Position numbers and translations under genes: made by a program. Below the pieces are notes generated by a model. The model was not told the origin of the DNA, did not search any database, and worked only from the letters and a program-made list of their open reading frames with translations. A stretch of 64,000 nt of DNA, taken from contig CBDURO010000001.1 of NCBI GenBank assembly GCA_965369995.1, forward strand, positions 62,001 through 126,000, written 5' to 3'. The DNA comes from JAHJCW01 sp965369995 (GTDB taxonomy: Bacteria > Fidelibacterota > Marinisomatia > Marinisomatales > JAHJCW01). Below, piece after piece: positions 55,392-64,000 of this stretch (within the stretch, counting starts at the first letter, position 1; each line of letters starts with the position of its first letter).

Positions 55392-56734
55392 CAGTACTTA
55401 AATACCTTCTGAATTATTTTTTCCATTTCCATACTGCGTGATCCTTTAAATAAAATAATATCATCGTCTTGTATAAAATTTGTTAATTCTTTCGATAATT
55501 GCTCTTTGCTGTTATAATGTTTATGATATTTCAAAGGATTTAAAACGTTATCCGTTATTACAGTTTGCGTACCAACTGTAAAAACAGCATCTAAATTATT
55601 TTCCAGGCATTTTTCGCCGATTTTTTCATGAAACTTTTTCGAAGAACTGCCTAGCTCTGCCATATCACCAAAAACAAATATTCGTCGTCCTTTAGTAGGA
55701 TATAGGGACAAATGTTCTATTGCAGCTATCGTGGAAATGTAATTTGCGTTATAAGTATCGTCGATTACAGTTATTTTATCATACTTTGCAATAACACTTC
55801 TGCCGTATGTTGGCGTAAATGATAAAACTCTCTCCTGTATAGTATTCCAATCAATTTTAAATGAATTTGCTACCGCAGATGCAGCTAAAATATTTTTTGC
55901 GAAGACAATGTTTTGTGAATTTGTATTTATTTTATTAGCATTTATGATTAGAATGATATTACCATCGGATTCCCGGTAGTAATCTGCACTAAAATCGCAT
56001 CCAGTGGTACAACCGTAGGTTATTGATTTTGTGTTCGTAGTAAAAGTACTGATCCATTCATCGGATATATTTATAAAAGCGGTACCATTAGTTAAATGGG
56101 TGAATAATTCAGCTTTTTCCTCAGCTATTTTATCAATTGACCCAAAACCCTCTAAGTGCGCAGGTGCGATGTTTGTTATTAAACCATCGGTTGGTTCGAC
56201 AATTTGGCAAAGTGTTTTAATATCTCCGGGTTGATTCGCACCCATTTCAATGATACTAAAGTTATGGTTTCCCTGCATTTGCAGTAGAGTTAACGGAACA
56301 CCAATAGAAGTATTAAAATTGCCTTTTGTAGCATGAACATCATAATTTGAATTAAGGATATGTTTTATTAGATCTTTGGTTGTGGTTTTACCATTTGATC
56401 CGGTTATTCCGATAATAGGTACATCAAATCGCTTTCGCCACGCATTAGCGATTTTACCTATGGTTTTTACGGGATTTTCTACTTCAATATGTTGCATATC
56501 GTTAATTGCTTCAGTGGATTTCGCAATTAATGCTGCAACTGTACCAGCACTTTGCGCATCTTTGATAAATTGATGTCCATCTACATTCTCACCTTTAATC
56601 GCGATATATAAATCACCTTCAATACATTGTCTGCTGTCTGTGCTGATACCCGTGACAGTTTTTACGAATGATGTGTTTGTTACAGTTTTAAACACTTTAG
56701 AGAATTGTTTTGGTTCCGGTAGAGTGATTCTCAT
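55391..56734 (-). CDS. murF: UDP-MurNAc-tripeptide--D-Ala-D-Ala ligase
   Basis: Adds D-Ala-D-Ala to the tripeptide precursor. The 447-aa ligase has the P-loop GITGSNGKTTTKD, the metal-related NIAPAHLEGFGS and DTYNANYIS. No ddl gene lies in this cluster. It overlaps murE by 4 bases. Confidence 0.94.
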   Translation of the reverse strand: MRITLPEPKQFSKVFKTVTNTSFVKTVTGISTDSRQCIEGDLYIAIKGENVDGHQFIKDAQSAGTVAALIAKSTEAINDMQHIEVENPVKTIGKIANAWRKRFDVPIIGITGSNGKTTTKDLIKHILNSNYDVHATKGNFNTSIGVPLTLLQMQGNHNFSIIEMGANQPGDIKTLCQIVEPTDGLITNIAPAHLEGFGSIDKIAEEKAELFTHLTNGTAFINISDEWISTFTTNTKSITYGCTTGCDFSADYYRESDGNIILIINANKINTNSQNIVFAKNILAASAVANSFKIDWNTIQERVLSFTPTYGRSVIAKYDKITVIDDTYNANYISTIAAIEHLSLYPTKGRRIFVFGDMAELGSSSKKFHEKIGEKCLENNLDAVFTVGTQTVITDNVLNPLKYHKHYNSKEQLSKELTNFIQDDDIILFKGSRSMEMEKIIQKVFKY

Positions 56735-58176
56735 TTTGTGAATTCCTCAATGATTTTTACATCGGAGTAAAATAGTTTTTCGCCATTTACATCCTGATAT
56801 TCTTCACGACCTTTGCCCAATATCACCAACACATCATTATTTTGTAATTCTACTAAGCCTTTTCGGATTGCATAACCGCGTTCAGTAAAAACTTCATAAT
56901 CATTATTTTTAAAACCGCTAATAATTTGTTTATTAATATCGTCTACAGATTCAAATCTTGGATTATCCGGTGTGATAAAGCATCTATCAACATATTTTTC
57001 AGCAATGGAAGCCATAACCGGTCGTTTAGTTTTATCGCGGTTACCACCGGCACCGAAAACTAATGTGATTTTTGAGTTCTCTGTAGTGAGTTCACGAATC
57101 GTACTTAATACTTTGTCGTAAGCATCGGGAGTATGAGCATAATCGACTATCACCAATCCACCATTCTGCATACTAAATGTTTCCATCCTTCCTGGAACAT
57201 TTTTACAAGCTGTAATACCCTTAACAATATGATTCTTTTTGATATTTGCGGAATGAGCGACCGCTACAGCTGCTAATATATTATCTAAATTAAACTTTCC
57301 TATTAATGATGTTTTGATATTATAAGTCTGATCAGCAGCTTGAATAATACCTTCAATACCATTCAGATAAATATTATGTGATTTAAAATAAACGTCTCTT
57401 TGTTGTTCTTGTGAAGTTGCTAAAACTGGGACGTTGCACTCATTTTCTAATATTTTACCATAGTTGTCATCAATGTTTAAGATTGCCGTACTCGTAATAG
57501 GTAACATCTTGAATAATTTTGATTTAGCGTGATAATAATTCTCCATGGTTTTATGATAATCTAAATGTTCCGGCGTAAGATTTGTAAAAACTACGTAATC
57601 AAAATCAATATCAGCCACGCGGTATTGATCTAACGCGTGCGATGATACTTCCATGACAACATGGGTAAATCCATTTTCGAACAATTCGGAGAATTGTCTT
57701 TGTAAAGTTATAGGATCTGCGGTTGTTAAATCTCTTTTAGTAATAAATCCTTCTGCAATTAAACCAAATGTGCCCATTTGGGCAATTTTGATTCCGGCGG
57801 TTGAAAAAATTGAACGAATTAGCGACGCAGTAGTTGTTTTTCCATTTGTACCGGTTATTCCAATAACAGTTAAATCGCGAGTAGGATGATTATTAAAATC
57901 AGCCGCTATGATTGAAGCAGCCCGGCGTGGATTAGCAACTTTAATTTGTGGAACTGAAAGAGTACCGACATCCCTACCATTTGTAATAACAGCAACAGCG
58001 CCTTTTTTAATTGCTTGTTGAATGTAATCGTGACCATCGAGATTGGTTCCAGCAATAGCTATAAACAGATTGCCTTTTTCAATGGTCCTTGAATCTATAG
58101 ACAATCCATTGACCTGAACTTTTGGAATTTGTTCATGAGTAGAAATAACTTGTTTCACTATTTCATTAAGCAGCAT
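56731..58176 (-). CDS. murE: UDP-MurNAc-dipeptide--meso-diaminopimelate ligase
   Basis: Adds the third stem residue. The 481-aa ligase has the P-loop GITGTNGKTTTASL, EVSSHALDQYR and the specificity motif DNPRFES. The DNPR sequence indicates meso-diaminopimelate rather than lysine. It follows ftsI by one base. Confidence 0.95.
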   Translation of the reverse strand: MLLNEIVKQVISTHEQIPKVQVNGLSIDSRTIEKGNLFIAIAGTNLDGHDYIQQAIKKGAVAVITNGRDVGTLSVPQIKVANPRRAASIIAADFNNHPTRDLTVIGITGTNGKTTTASLIRSIFSTAGIKIAQMGTFGLIAEGFITKRDLTTADPITLQRQFSELFENGFTHVVMEVSSHALDQYRVADIDFDYVVFTNLTPEHLDYHKTMENYYHAKSKLFKMLPITSTAILNIDDNYGKILENECNVPVLATSQEQQRDVYFKSHNIYLNGIEGIIQAADQTYNIKTSLIGKFNLDNILAAVAVAHSANIKKNHIVKGITACKNVPGRMETFSMQNGGLVIVDYAHTPDAYDKVLSTIRELTTENSKITLVFGAGGNRDKTKRPVMASIAEKYVDRCFITPDNPRFESVDDINKQIISGFKNNDYEVFTERGYAIRKGLVELQNNDVLVILGKGREEYQDVNGEKLFYSDVKIIEEFTK

Positions 58177-58177
58177 T

Positions 58178-60187
58178 TTACTCTAGTCCAATTGAACAAA
58201 TTGTTCCTATAGTCGAAACAGTTCCAGGCTTTGGTGATTGCCATACAACAGTACCTGACCCGGCAAATTTTGATTCCAACCCATAGATGTGAAGAGTATT
58301 GATAGCTTTTTTCAAACTCATACCTCTCACGTTAGGAACTACTATTCCCGTTTTATTTTCTTGCTGTTTTATAGATGTTGCAATTGATTTTAGTTCATTT
58401 GCGAATGATGAAAGCAGAATTGGTTCATTTTTAAATGTTTTATTCGATTTCTTATCTACTAAAATCGGCATATGCATAGTAGAACCATTAATAATATTCT
58501 TAGGTATTTTAATGGAATCATCAAGATTTATAATACGTTCCATAACCCGTTTAAATACAGGGGCCGCTCCGGTTCCACCCCAATGATAGCCCAATTTTGG
58601 TTCATCAAGTGTAATAACACACAATAATTGTGGATTGCTTGCAGGTAAGTATCCAACAAAATTCGAAACAAATTTGGTATGAGAATAAACTCCATCAATA
58701 AATTTTTGTGCAGTACCGGTTTTACCGGCTACTTGCCAGCCCGGTATGTTGGCTTCAATTCCAGTGCCGGTTTCAACAGCTCTGATCAAGAGTTGCGATA
58801 GCTGATTCATGACATTTTCATTAGCGATTTTCCTGATGACTGTTGGTTCCTCAGAATAAATTGAAACGCCATCAATGTTTTTAATATTATTAATTATATA
58901 TGGTTTTAATAATATCCCACCGTTAGAAACAGCGCTATAAGCCATTGCTAGTTGTAGCGCTGTTATTCCAACTTCATGTCCCATTGATATTTCAGCTAAG
59001 GAAATTTTACTCCAATCCCTCAACTTACGCAGTGTCCCGCTTGTTTCGGCGCTTAAGCCGATATTTGTTGATGTACCAAAACCATATTCTTGGGCATATT
59101 TATACAAGGATTTTTCACCGATATGTGATGCAACTTTGATAATACCTATATTGCTTGATTGTGCAATTATCTCTCCAAAAGTCAACACATTGTGCGGTTT
59201 GTGATCGTTAATAGTTACAGAATTGTATTGATAAGTACCATTCTCACAATCAAACTCATCTTCAATCCTTACTAGATTCTTATCAATTGCTGCTGTAGCA
59301 GCTACAATTTTAAAGGTAGATCCCGGCTCAAATTGATCTGTACAGGCTCTGATTTTTTGATTTTCGGTCGGTGATTTGTTTGGCCGATTTGGATTAAAAT
59401 CCGGTACCGAAGCCATCGCTAAGATAGCGCCAGTTTGAGGATTAATTATGATACCAGTCGTACTTACTGCAGCGGTTTTATTAAGTTGCTTTAACAATTC
59501 TTCTTGCAAGACTGATTGATATTCAATATTTATTGTAAGTTGAATATCAGCTCCGTCGATAGGTTCTTGTATTGGAAAATTATTTTTTACATTTATATTT
59601 CCCGAACCGCTACGCTGCTTAATGGTCCAACCATTCTTACCGGAAAGCTGGTTATTGTAAATTTGTTCTATTCCTGCTAGTCCTTCATCATCAACATTTG
59701 TAAAACCGACTAATTGTCCGACAATGTTATCTTGAGGGTAGGAACGGCGTGCATGTCGTTGGATAATAATTCCGTCGAACTGTTTATCAACTATAGGTTG
59801 GGCATATTTTTTCTGCAAATTCCGCTCGAGATAAGCGAAATTATTCTTATTATTAAGTTTTTTAACATAATAATTAACCGGTTTACCTGTTAATTTTGAT
59901 AATTCTTTTGCAATATTTTCTTTATTTTGAACTTTCGAAGGATCAGCGGCAATTGTATAATGTATAATATTTCGCGTAAGTGGAATACCCTTTTTATCAA
60001 ATATAGTACCTCTTAAAGCGGGTAAGATTACCTTTGTTTGACTTTGTTTCTGACCCTGTTTGTGATATTTATCACCATTTATTACTTGAATATTGAATAA
60101 TCTATAACCTAACCCCCCCCATGCAAATATCACTAATAATGATATAAACGAAATACGTCGCTGATACTGTTGGTAAATTCTAGTCAT
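58178..60187 (-). CDS. ftsI: Septal transpeptidase FtsI (PBP3-like) with C-terminal PASTA domain
   Basis: Class B penicillin-binding protein that crosslinks septal peptidoglycan. The 669-aa protein has one N-terminal membrane helix (about 12-32), a dimerisation domain, and the transpeptidase motifs Ser290-x-x-Lys293 (STFK), Ser344-x-Asn346 (SSN) and Lys489-Thr-Gly (KTG). The last 55 residues (VPNVRGMSLKKAINTL on) form one PASTA domain, unlike enterobacterial FtsI. The membrane helix codons hold a run of eight G (60113-60120). It overlaps ftsL by 8 bases. Confidence 0.94.
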   Translation of the reverse strand: MTRIYQQYQRRISFISLLVIFAWGGLGYRLFNIQVINGDKYHKQGQKQSQTKVILPALRGTIFDKKGIPLTRNIIHYTIAADPSKVQNKENIAKELSKLTGKPVNYYVKKLNNKNNFAYLERNLQKKYAQPIVDKQFDGIIIQRHARRSYPQDNIVGQLVGFTNVDDEGLAGIEQIYNNQLSGKNGWTIKQRSGSGNINVKNNFPIQEPIDGADIQLTINIEYQSVLQEELLKQLNKTAAVSTTGIIINPQTGAILAMASVPDFNPNRPNKSPTENQKIRACTDQFEPGSTFKIVAATAAIDKNLVRIEDEFDCENGTYQYNSVTINDHKPHNVLTFGEIIAQSSNIGIIKVASHIGEKSLYKYAQEYGFGTSTNIGLSAETSGTLRKLRDWSKISLAEISMGHEVGITALQLAMAYSAVSNGGILLKPYIINNIKNIDGVSIYSEEPTVIRKIANENVMNQLSQLLIRAVETGTGIEANIPGWQVAGKTGTAQKFIDGVYSHTKFVSNFVGYLPASNPQLLCVITLDEPKLGYHWGGTGAAPVFKRVMERIINLDDSIKIPKNIINGSTMHMPILVDKKSNKTFKNEPILLSSFANELKSIATSIKQQENKTGIVVPNVRGMSLKKAINTLHIYGLESKFAGSGTVVWQSPKPGTVSTIGTICSIGLE

Positions 60188-60515
60188 TTGGTTTCAATAT
60201 TGATTTATCTACATATATTGCTATTGTTTCGGGCGTGGTAAAGACCATCCCCAAGTCATTCTTGGCGCGGGAAGTGAGGACATCAACGCGTAACAAATGT
60301 TCGATATTATCTTTTAGGTTACTAATTTCATCATTTAATTCAACAACAGCCGATTGCTGAATCTCAAGTTCCTTTAAAGTTTCATCTACTTCTGAATAAA
60401 TCCATAAGTAAGCAATTAAGCACGAAATCGTAACAACAACTAAAGTAAAAGGAATTATTGAACGCAGAAGTTGTCTTTGTTTGCGCGGATTAAATCTAGA
60501 TTTTTGTTTTGCCAT
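60180..60515 (-). CDS. ftsL: FtsL-like divisome protein
   Basis: Small bitopic divisome protein of 111 aa. ATG 60515 overlaps the rsmH stop by one base (TAATG), which I prefer over ATG 60527 inside rsmH. A basic cytoplasmic segment, one membrane helix (about 22-44) and a coiled coil (about 45-80) are followed by a short tail. Sequence similarity is weak; the place between rsmH and ftsI makes the call. Confidence 0.85.
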   Translation of the reverse strand: MAKQKSRFNPRKQRQLLRSIIPFTLVVVTISCLIAYLWIYSEVDETLKELEIQQSAVVELNDEISNLKDNIEHLLRVDVLTSRAKNDLGMVFTTPETIAIYVDKSILKPND

Positions 60516-61411
60516 TAGTTTGTGCATTCTCCTGCACGTAGCTTCGCGCTTTTGGATCGACTATTAATGGCAATTTCATCGCTTGTAGCGACGAGAGGTT
60601 TTTTTGTTAATATTGAAAAATGTTCTTCAGCTTTTAACTTTTTAAATGCTAGTTTTACTAAACGGTCTTCTAGAGAATGATAGCTAATAATTACAATCCT
60701 TCCGCCAACGCTTAACAAATTGATAAAATTATCTAAAAATATTCTTAATTGATCAAGTTCATCATTGACCATAATTCTGATTGCTTGAAATACACGCGCA
60801 AATGTGCGGTTTCGTTTATTAGGTGGTGTAGACCTTCTAATAGCTTCTCTAAGGTTGTCTACTGTTACCATTTTCTCAGCTCGCTTAATATTGTACGCGA
60901 TTTTTTTTGCATATCGTTCTTCGCTATATAGAAAGATAAACTCAGCAATTTCCGCTTCAGTTTTAGATGATAAAATTTGTTCAGCGGTTATGCCAAATTG
61001 TTGATTAAATCGCATATCCAATGCACCAACACCGTTATAAGTAAATCCACGGTTTTGATCATTTAATTGGGCAGACGATAATCCCAAGTCCAGTAAAATG
61101 CCGTTTACGGTTTGCACACCAAATTCTTTAATAATTACATCAGTATCGATATAAGAACGATTATATAACGAAAAGTTTGCACCAACATGAGCAAGATTTT
61201 CCTCCGCAACGGATAATGCATTATTATCGCGGTCAATCCCGATAAGGTGACCATTTTGATTTAGTGAAGATAGAATTATTTTGGAATGTCCGCCCAAGCC
61301 GACTGTTCCATCAACGTATACTCCGCTTGGGTCAGTTATTAGATATGACATCACTTCCGAAACCATTACAGGTTGATGTTCTGAAATGGTTTTTACGACG
61401 CCATAGGTCAT
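60515..61411 (-). CDS. rsmH: 16S rRNA (cytosine-N4) methyltransferase
   Basis: Methylates N4 of C1402 in 16S rRNA. The 298-aa protein has HQPVMVSEVM, the SAM loop YVDGTVGLGGHS, LDLGLSSAQL and SYHSLEDRLVK. It overlaps mraZ by 4 bases, in the canonical dcw start mraZ-rsmH-ftsL-ftsI. Confidence 0.95.
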   Translation of the reverse strand: MTYGVVKTISEHQPVMVSEVMSYLITDPSGVYVDGTVGLGGHSKIILSSLNQNGHLIGIDRDNNALSVAEENLAHVGANFSLYNRSYIDTDVIIKEFGVQTVNGILLDLGLSSAQLNDQNRGFTYNGVGALDMRFNQQFGITAEQILSSKTEAEIAEFIFLYSEERYAKKIAYNIKRAEKMVTVDNLREAIRRSTPPNKRNRTFARVFQAIRIMVNDELDQLRIFLDNFINLLSVGGRIVIISYHSLEDRLVKLAFKKLKAEEHFSILTKKPLVATSDEIAINSRSKSAKLRAGECTN

Positions 61412-61878
61412 AATATTATTTCTTTTGCCAACTCATGGAGGGTAAGCGCATCAATATTGGTATCATCGGAATCTACTTTATCAAGAGTTTCAGGATTCCA
61501 TATCTCCAGCTTATTTAATGTACCAATTATATATACTTCCTTATCAAGACCTGCATATTCAATAAGAGGTTTTGTGAGCATGATACGTCCCTGTTTATCA
61601 TACTCTACAAGTGATGCATAACGTGTCGTTTTACGTATGAAGTGGCGATTATTTGGAGAGACCGCTGATAATTTACTTAATCCTTCTACAATTACTTGCC
61701 ACACAATTAATGGATAAACCCAAATGCAGCGTTCTTCTCCGCGTGTTATGATAAATGTTTTATCATTATCATTAGATAAAACTTGTCGAAATTTTGCAGG
61801 AATATTCACTCGACCTTTCGTATCAATCGAATAGGAATATTGACCAAAAAATGAGTTTTGCGTTATTTTTTTCACCAT
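61408..61878 (-). CDS. mraZ: Transcriptional regulator MraZ
   Basis: Repressor of the dcw cluster with two SpoVT-AbrB-like halves. The 156-aa protein has GQYSYSIDTKGRVNIPAKFR in the first half and YDKQGRIMLTKPLIEYAGL in the second. A pair of 10-bp-spaced TGGGTAAT repeats lies 23-42 bases upstream, fitting autoregulation. Confidence 0.94.
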   Translation of the reverse strand: MVKKITQNSFFGQYSYSIDTKGRVNIPAKFRQVLSNDNDKTFIITRGEERCIWVYPLIVWQVIVEGLSKLSAVSPNNRHFIRKTTRYASLVEYDKQGRIMLTKPLIEYAGLDKEVYIIGTLNKLEIWNPETLDKVDSDDTNIDALTLHELAKEIIL

Positions 61879-61900
61879 TTCACCAGTAATGATAGGGAAT

Positions 61901-61920
61901 ATTACCCACTATTACCCACA
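61901..61920 (-). promoter_or_regulatory. Probable MraZ-binding repeats upstream of mraZ
   Basis: On the minus strand TGTGGGTAAT and AGTGGGTAAT stand in tandem with a 10-base period. MraZ is known to bind TGGGN boxes spaced in this way in front of its own gene. Only two boxes are seen here; three are usual in enterobacteria. The adjacent region 61949-61990 has AT-rich palindromes of unclear use. Confidence 0.65.
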
Positions 61921-62021
61921 ATATTAGTCAGATAAACCACTTTAGTCAATAAATATTTCAAAAATATTTATTATCTCTAATTGATTAGAGAATCGTGGTA
62001 TAGATTATTATGTGGGTAGAT

Positions 62022-62906
62022 TTAGTCCGTTTTAGAGTAGTGCTTTATTGTAACGGATTTTGGTTCAACTGAAAATATTAATCGAACAGGTGTTTGTTGT
62101 AGTTTAATATCTCGAATCGTGTCTCCGTTAATAAATACGGCAACACCTTCGGTGTGATGTAGTAAAATATCTAGTTTTGTATCAAATGAAAATGTTTTTT
62201 GATCTCCGGCGGCAATGAGATTTGATTTTACTTCTAGTAAATCTTGTATAGAAACAATTCCAAGAGCTTTTTTGGACACAATTTTAACTATTAACGGAAG
62301 TGATTGTTCAATAGCAGTTTGTTGAGAGCTTATCTCAAGAAAATCTGTTTGCAATTGTTCAAAATTTGTTATACTTGCTACATTTTGAATTATTTGATTG
62401 GTTTGTACATTTGTATCATCATTTTTGTTTCCGATAGTAATATTCCGGATAATAATTATTATTACAACCCAAGCTACAATAAAAAGTATTCCTTTAATTA
62501 AATTTGGTGAAATACTTGTTCGTGAACTCCCCTTTATTTTCTCTAATCCAAAAGGAATATCTTGAAATTTGTTATTTTTATTATCGGATGGAATGGAAAG
62601 GTCTTTCTTTTTCTCATCAGAGATATTTTTTTCCTGTTCCGTTTTTTCAGTTTCTTTAGATTCAGAACTGTCTTTTTTTAATAAATATTCAGCTAGTTCA
62701 CTTATTGCTTTATCGGGATCAGCGCCAATTTCATTAATGTAAGCACGTAAAAATAACCTTGTGTAGGGTTCCTGTATTAAATCAAAATTGCCAACTTCTA
62801 AAGCAGCTAAATATTTGATATTTATCTTAGTCCGATTCTCAATATCAGAAAGATCAATTTTTTGATCTTCTCGAAGTTTCTTATATTTTTCGAAAAAGTT
62901 ATCCAT
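62022..62906 (-). CDS. RodZ-like helix-turn-helix membrane protein
   Basis: A 294-aa protein with an N-terminal HTH_25 domain (about 5-70; LREDQKIDLSDIENRTKINIKYLAALE), a charged linker (about 75-130), one membrane helix (about 137-155) and a C-terminal periplasmic DUF4115-like domain. RodZ links MreB to cell-wall synthesis and shape. It lies upstream of mraZ, but 143 bases and the mraZ promoter separate them. The rod-shape role is by family. Confidence 0.85.
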   Translation of the reverse strand: MDNFFEKYKKLREDQKIDLSDIENRTKINIKYLAALEVGNFDLIQEPYTRLFLRAYINEIGADPDKAISELAEYLLKKDSSESKETEKTEQEKNISDEKKKDLSIPSDNKNNKFQDIPFGLEKIKGSSRTSISPNLIKGILFIVAWVVIIIIIRNITIGNKNDDTNVQTNQIIQNVASITNFEQLQTDFLEISSQQTAIEQSLPLIVKIVSKKALGIVSIQDLLEVKSNLIAAGDQKTFSFDTKLDILLHHTEGVAVFINGDTIRDIKLQQTPVRLIFSVEPKSVTIKHYSKTD

Positions 62907-62974
62907 TTAGATTATATTAAGTTCAAATTACTTTACTGAATTTATTATGAACTGACGAAACTATAACAAGTATT

Positions 62975-64000
62975 TTAAAATATTAGCAATATTTGTTGGA
63001 TTTGAATGAACATATCGGTTTGCATGACGCATAAATATTCTCCTCCCTCAACAGAGTTTCCTGAATAATCTGAACTATCCCAAATATAAGTATGAAATCC
63101 TACATCGGCGATACCGTCAATAATTGTTTTAATCGGTCGTCCTCCTAAATTGAAAATTGTAATGTTTATATTTCTTTCTTCAGGTACATCGTATTGAATA
63201 TTGATTGTATCTGATTCTGCTTCAATTGATATGGGATGAAGTCTAAATTTCCATGGAATTGAAGTATCTCTTTTGGCGATTAACGATTCTACACCTTCTC
63301 CAACTACGGAAATAAATTGGCTTTTATTATTAATAATATCATCTATGATTAATACATCATAATGATTATCAACTTCAATCGGAGAGTATGACAATGAAAC
63401 AAACACCGTATCATCTTGATTTATTTTTACTAAAGAATCCGAAAGATAAAAGTTATTATCAAAATGATGCAGAAGTAAAATACTAGTTCTCGAATTATTA
63501 CTAGTGATCCAGAATTGTCGTTCTGCGGTGGAATCTGTCTTTACATATTCGAAATCAATATTATTTGTTCCAATTGAAAAAGAAGACCATAAATTATCAT
63601 TGCAATTTTGTTGCTCAAATCCGATTATTTTACCTTTTGAATAATCTTGAAAAGCGAATAAAAGGCTATCAGTTTTTAAAGACTTCTCCTTACAAAATAA
63701 TTGATTATTGGATATATTAAATGATAGTAATGAAGTCGGCAATGCTATTAAATCGGATATAGATTCAAATCGATTATTACTTAAGTTTATTGATTGAATG
63801 GATTTCAATATTCTTAAGTCACCAGGAATTGTTCCGGATAACTGATTATTTTCTAATCTTAACATTTTCAATTTAGGTAAAAACCATAATTCTTGAGGAA
63901 CTTTGCCACCAAACGAATTGTTTTGACAGTAAAATATTTCTAATTCGCGCAGATTCCCAACGGTTAAAGGAATAGGCCCAACAAAATTATTGTGATAAAT
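62975..64000 (-). CDS. Leucine-rich-repeat protein with FlgD-like C-terminal domain, 5'-truncated
   Basis: The frame runs off the window, so the N-terminus is missing; 341 residues are visible. Upstream and early parts are plant-type LRRs (FVGPIPLTVGNL, KVPQELWFLPKLKMLRL, LSGTIPGDLRIL). A beta-rich region follows, then a FlgD-Ig-like end (NITIFNLGGRPIKTIIDG and YSGNSVEGGEYLCVM) as found on secreted Marinimicrobia-type proteins. The final residues (FIQIQQILLIF) are more hydrophobic than usual there. It is probably a large cell-surface adhesion or binding protein. The TTG at 63871 is an internal codon. Confidence 0.82.
   Translation of the reverse strand: MYHNNFVGPIPLTVGNLRELEIFYCQNNSFGGKVPQELWFLPKLKMLRLENNQLSGTIPGDLRILKSIQSINLSNNRFESISDLIALPTSLLSFNISNNQLFCKEKSLKTDSLLFAFQDYSKGKIIGFEQQNCNDNLWSSFSIGTNNIDFEYVKTDSTAERQFWITSNNSRTSILLLHHFDNNFYLSDSLVKINQDDTVFVSLSYSPIEVDNHYDVLIIDDIINNKSQFISVVGEGVESLIAKRDTSIPWKFRLHPISIEAESDTINIQYDVPEERNINITIFNLGGRPIKTIIDGIADVGFHTYIWDSSDYSGNSVEGGEYLCVMQTDMFIQIQQILLIF

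Noticed and set aside
61949..61990. AT-rich palindromes upstream of mraZ (AATAAATATTT...AAATATTTATT and CTCTAATTGATTAGAG)
   Set aside because: They could be a regulator site or weak terminator of the RodZ-like gene, but the AT content makes chance pairing likely and no second copy was seen.

Overview
The window is an AT-rich chromosomal segment of a Gram-negative-type bacterium. It carries an LptF/G lipopolysaccharide-export permease, lipoproteins, a periplasmic DsbD/TlpA/HtrA set, meso-DAP-type peptidoglycan synthesis and a FlgD-like C-terminal domain on an LRR protein. That mix, with many TTG/GTG starts, suggests the Fibrobacteres-Chlorobi-Bacteroidetes neighbourhood, most likely Candidatus Marinimicrobia (Neomarinimicrobiota). 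This placement is inference; there is no rRNA gene here to confirm it. Genes are densely packed and no gap exceeds about 300 bases. No tRNA, rRNA or CRISPR array was seen.

Layout. 1-4703: 5'-truncated dsbD, a TlpA-like lipoprotein, htrA, then an intact 855-bp IS1595-type element between htrA and its terminator. 4804-14970 (+): ileS, a DksA-like zinc protein, lspA, rluD, xerC/D, hpf, a sugar nucleotidyltransferase, metK and ahcY. 14970-18882 (-): the most unusual region. Two paralogous secreted Cys-Gly-rich proteins (one a 66-aa lipoprotein ending in EGKCG repeats, one with four EF-hand loops between Cys-Gly motifs) lie upstream of a DoxX protein and a Tat-signal/GMC oxidoreductase pair. It resembles HvfA/HvfX-type copper-binding RiPP loci, but the usual DUF692 (MNIO) maturase and HvfC partner are absent from the window. 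18900-26146: an LptF/G permease (-), then an NhaC antiporter, murQ, a phosphohexomutase, a polyprenyl synthase and a phosphoglucose/phosphomannose isomerase (+). 26156-34773 (-): yceD-rpmF-plsX-fabH-fabD-fabG-acpP-fabF-rnc, preceded by a membrane protein and a SPOR lipoprotein. 34846-42956 (-): ndk, sucD, sucC, a carbamate kinase, a cyclic-2,3-diphosphoglycerate-synthetase-like GTPase, a four-helix-bundle protein bounded by inverted repeats, pruA and dusB. 43164-45087 (+): rpmB and a small accessory island. 45126-64000 (-): a complete dcw cluster from mraZ to ftsZ, with a RodZ-like gene and a truncated LRR protein upstream.

How the genes work together. The dcw genes build lipid II and the divisome; the fab-plsX block makes acyl-ACP and starts phospholipid synthesis; metK and ahcY form part of the methyl cycle; sucCD, pruA, carbamate kinase and ndk point to amino-acid-linked energy metabolism. 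The main leads are the EGKCG/EF-hand locus with its duplicated promoter and 16-bp palindrome, the inverted-repeat-bounded four-helix gene that forms the 3' end of pruA, an RNase III gene that appears to start on AUU, and the accessory island with a tandem ribbon-helix-helix protein.
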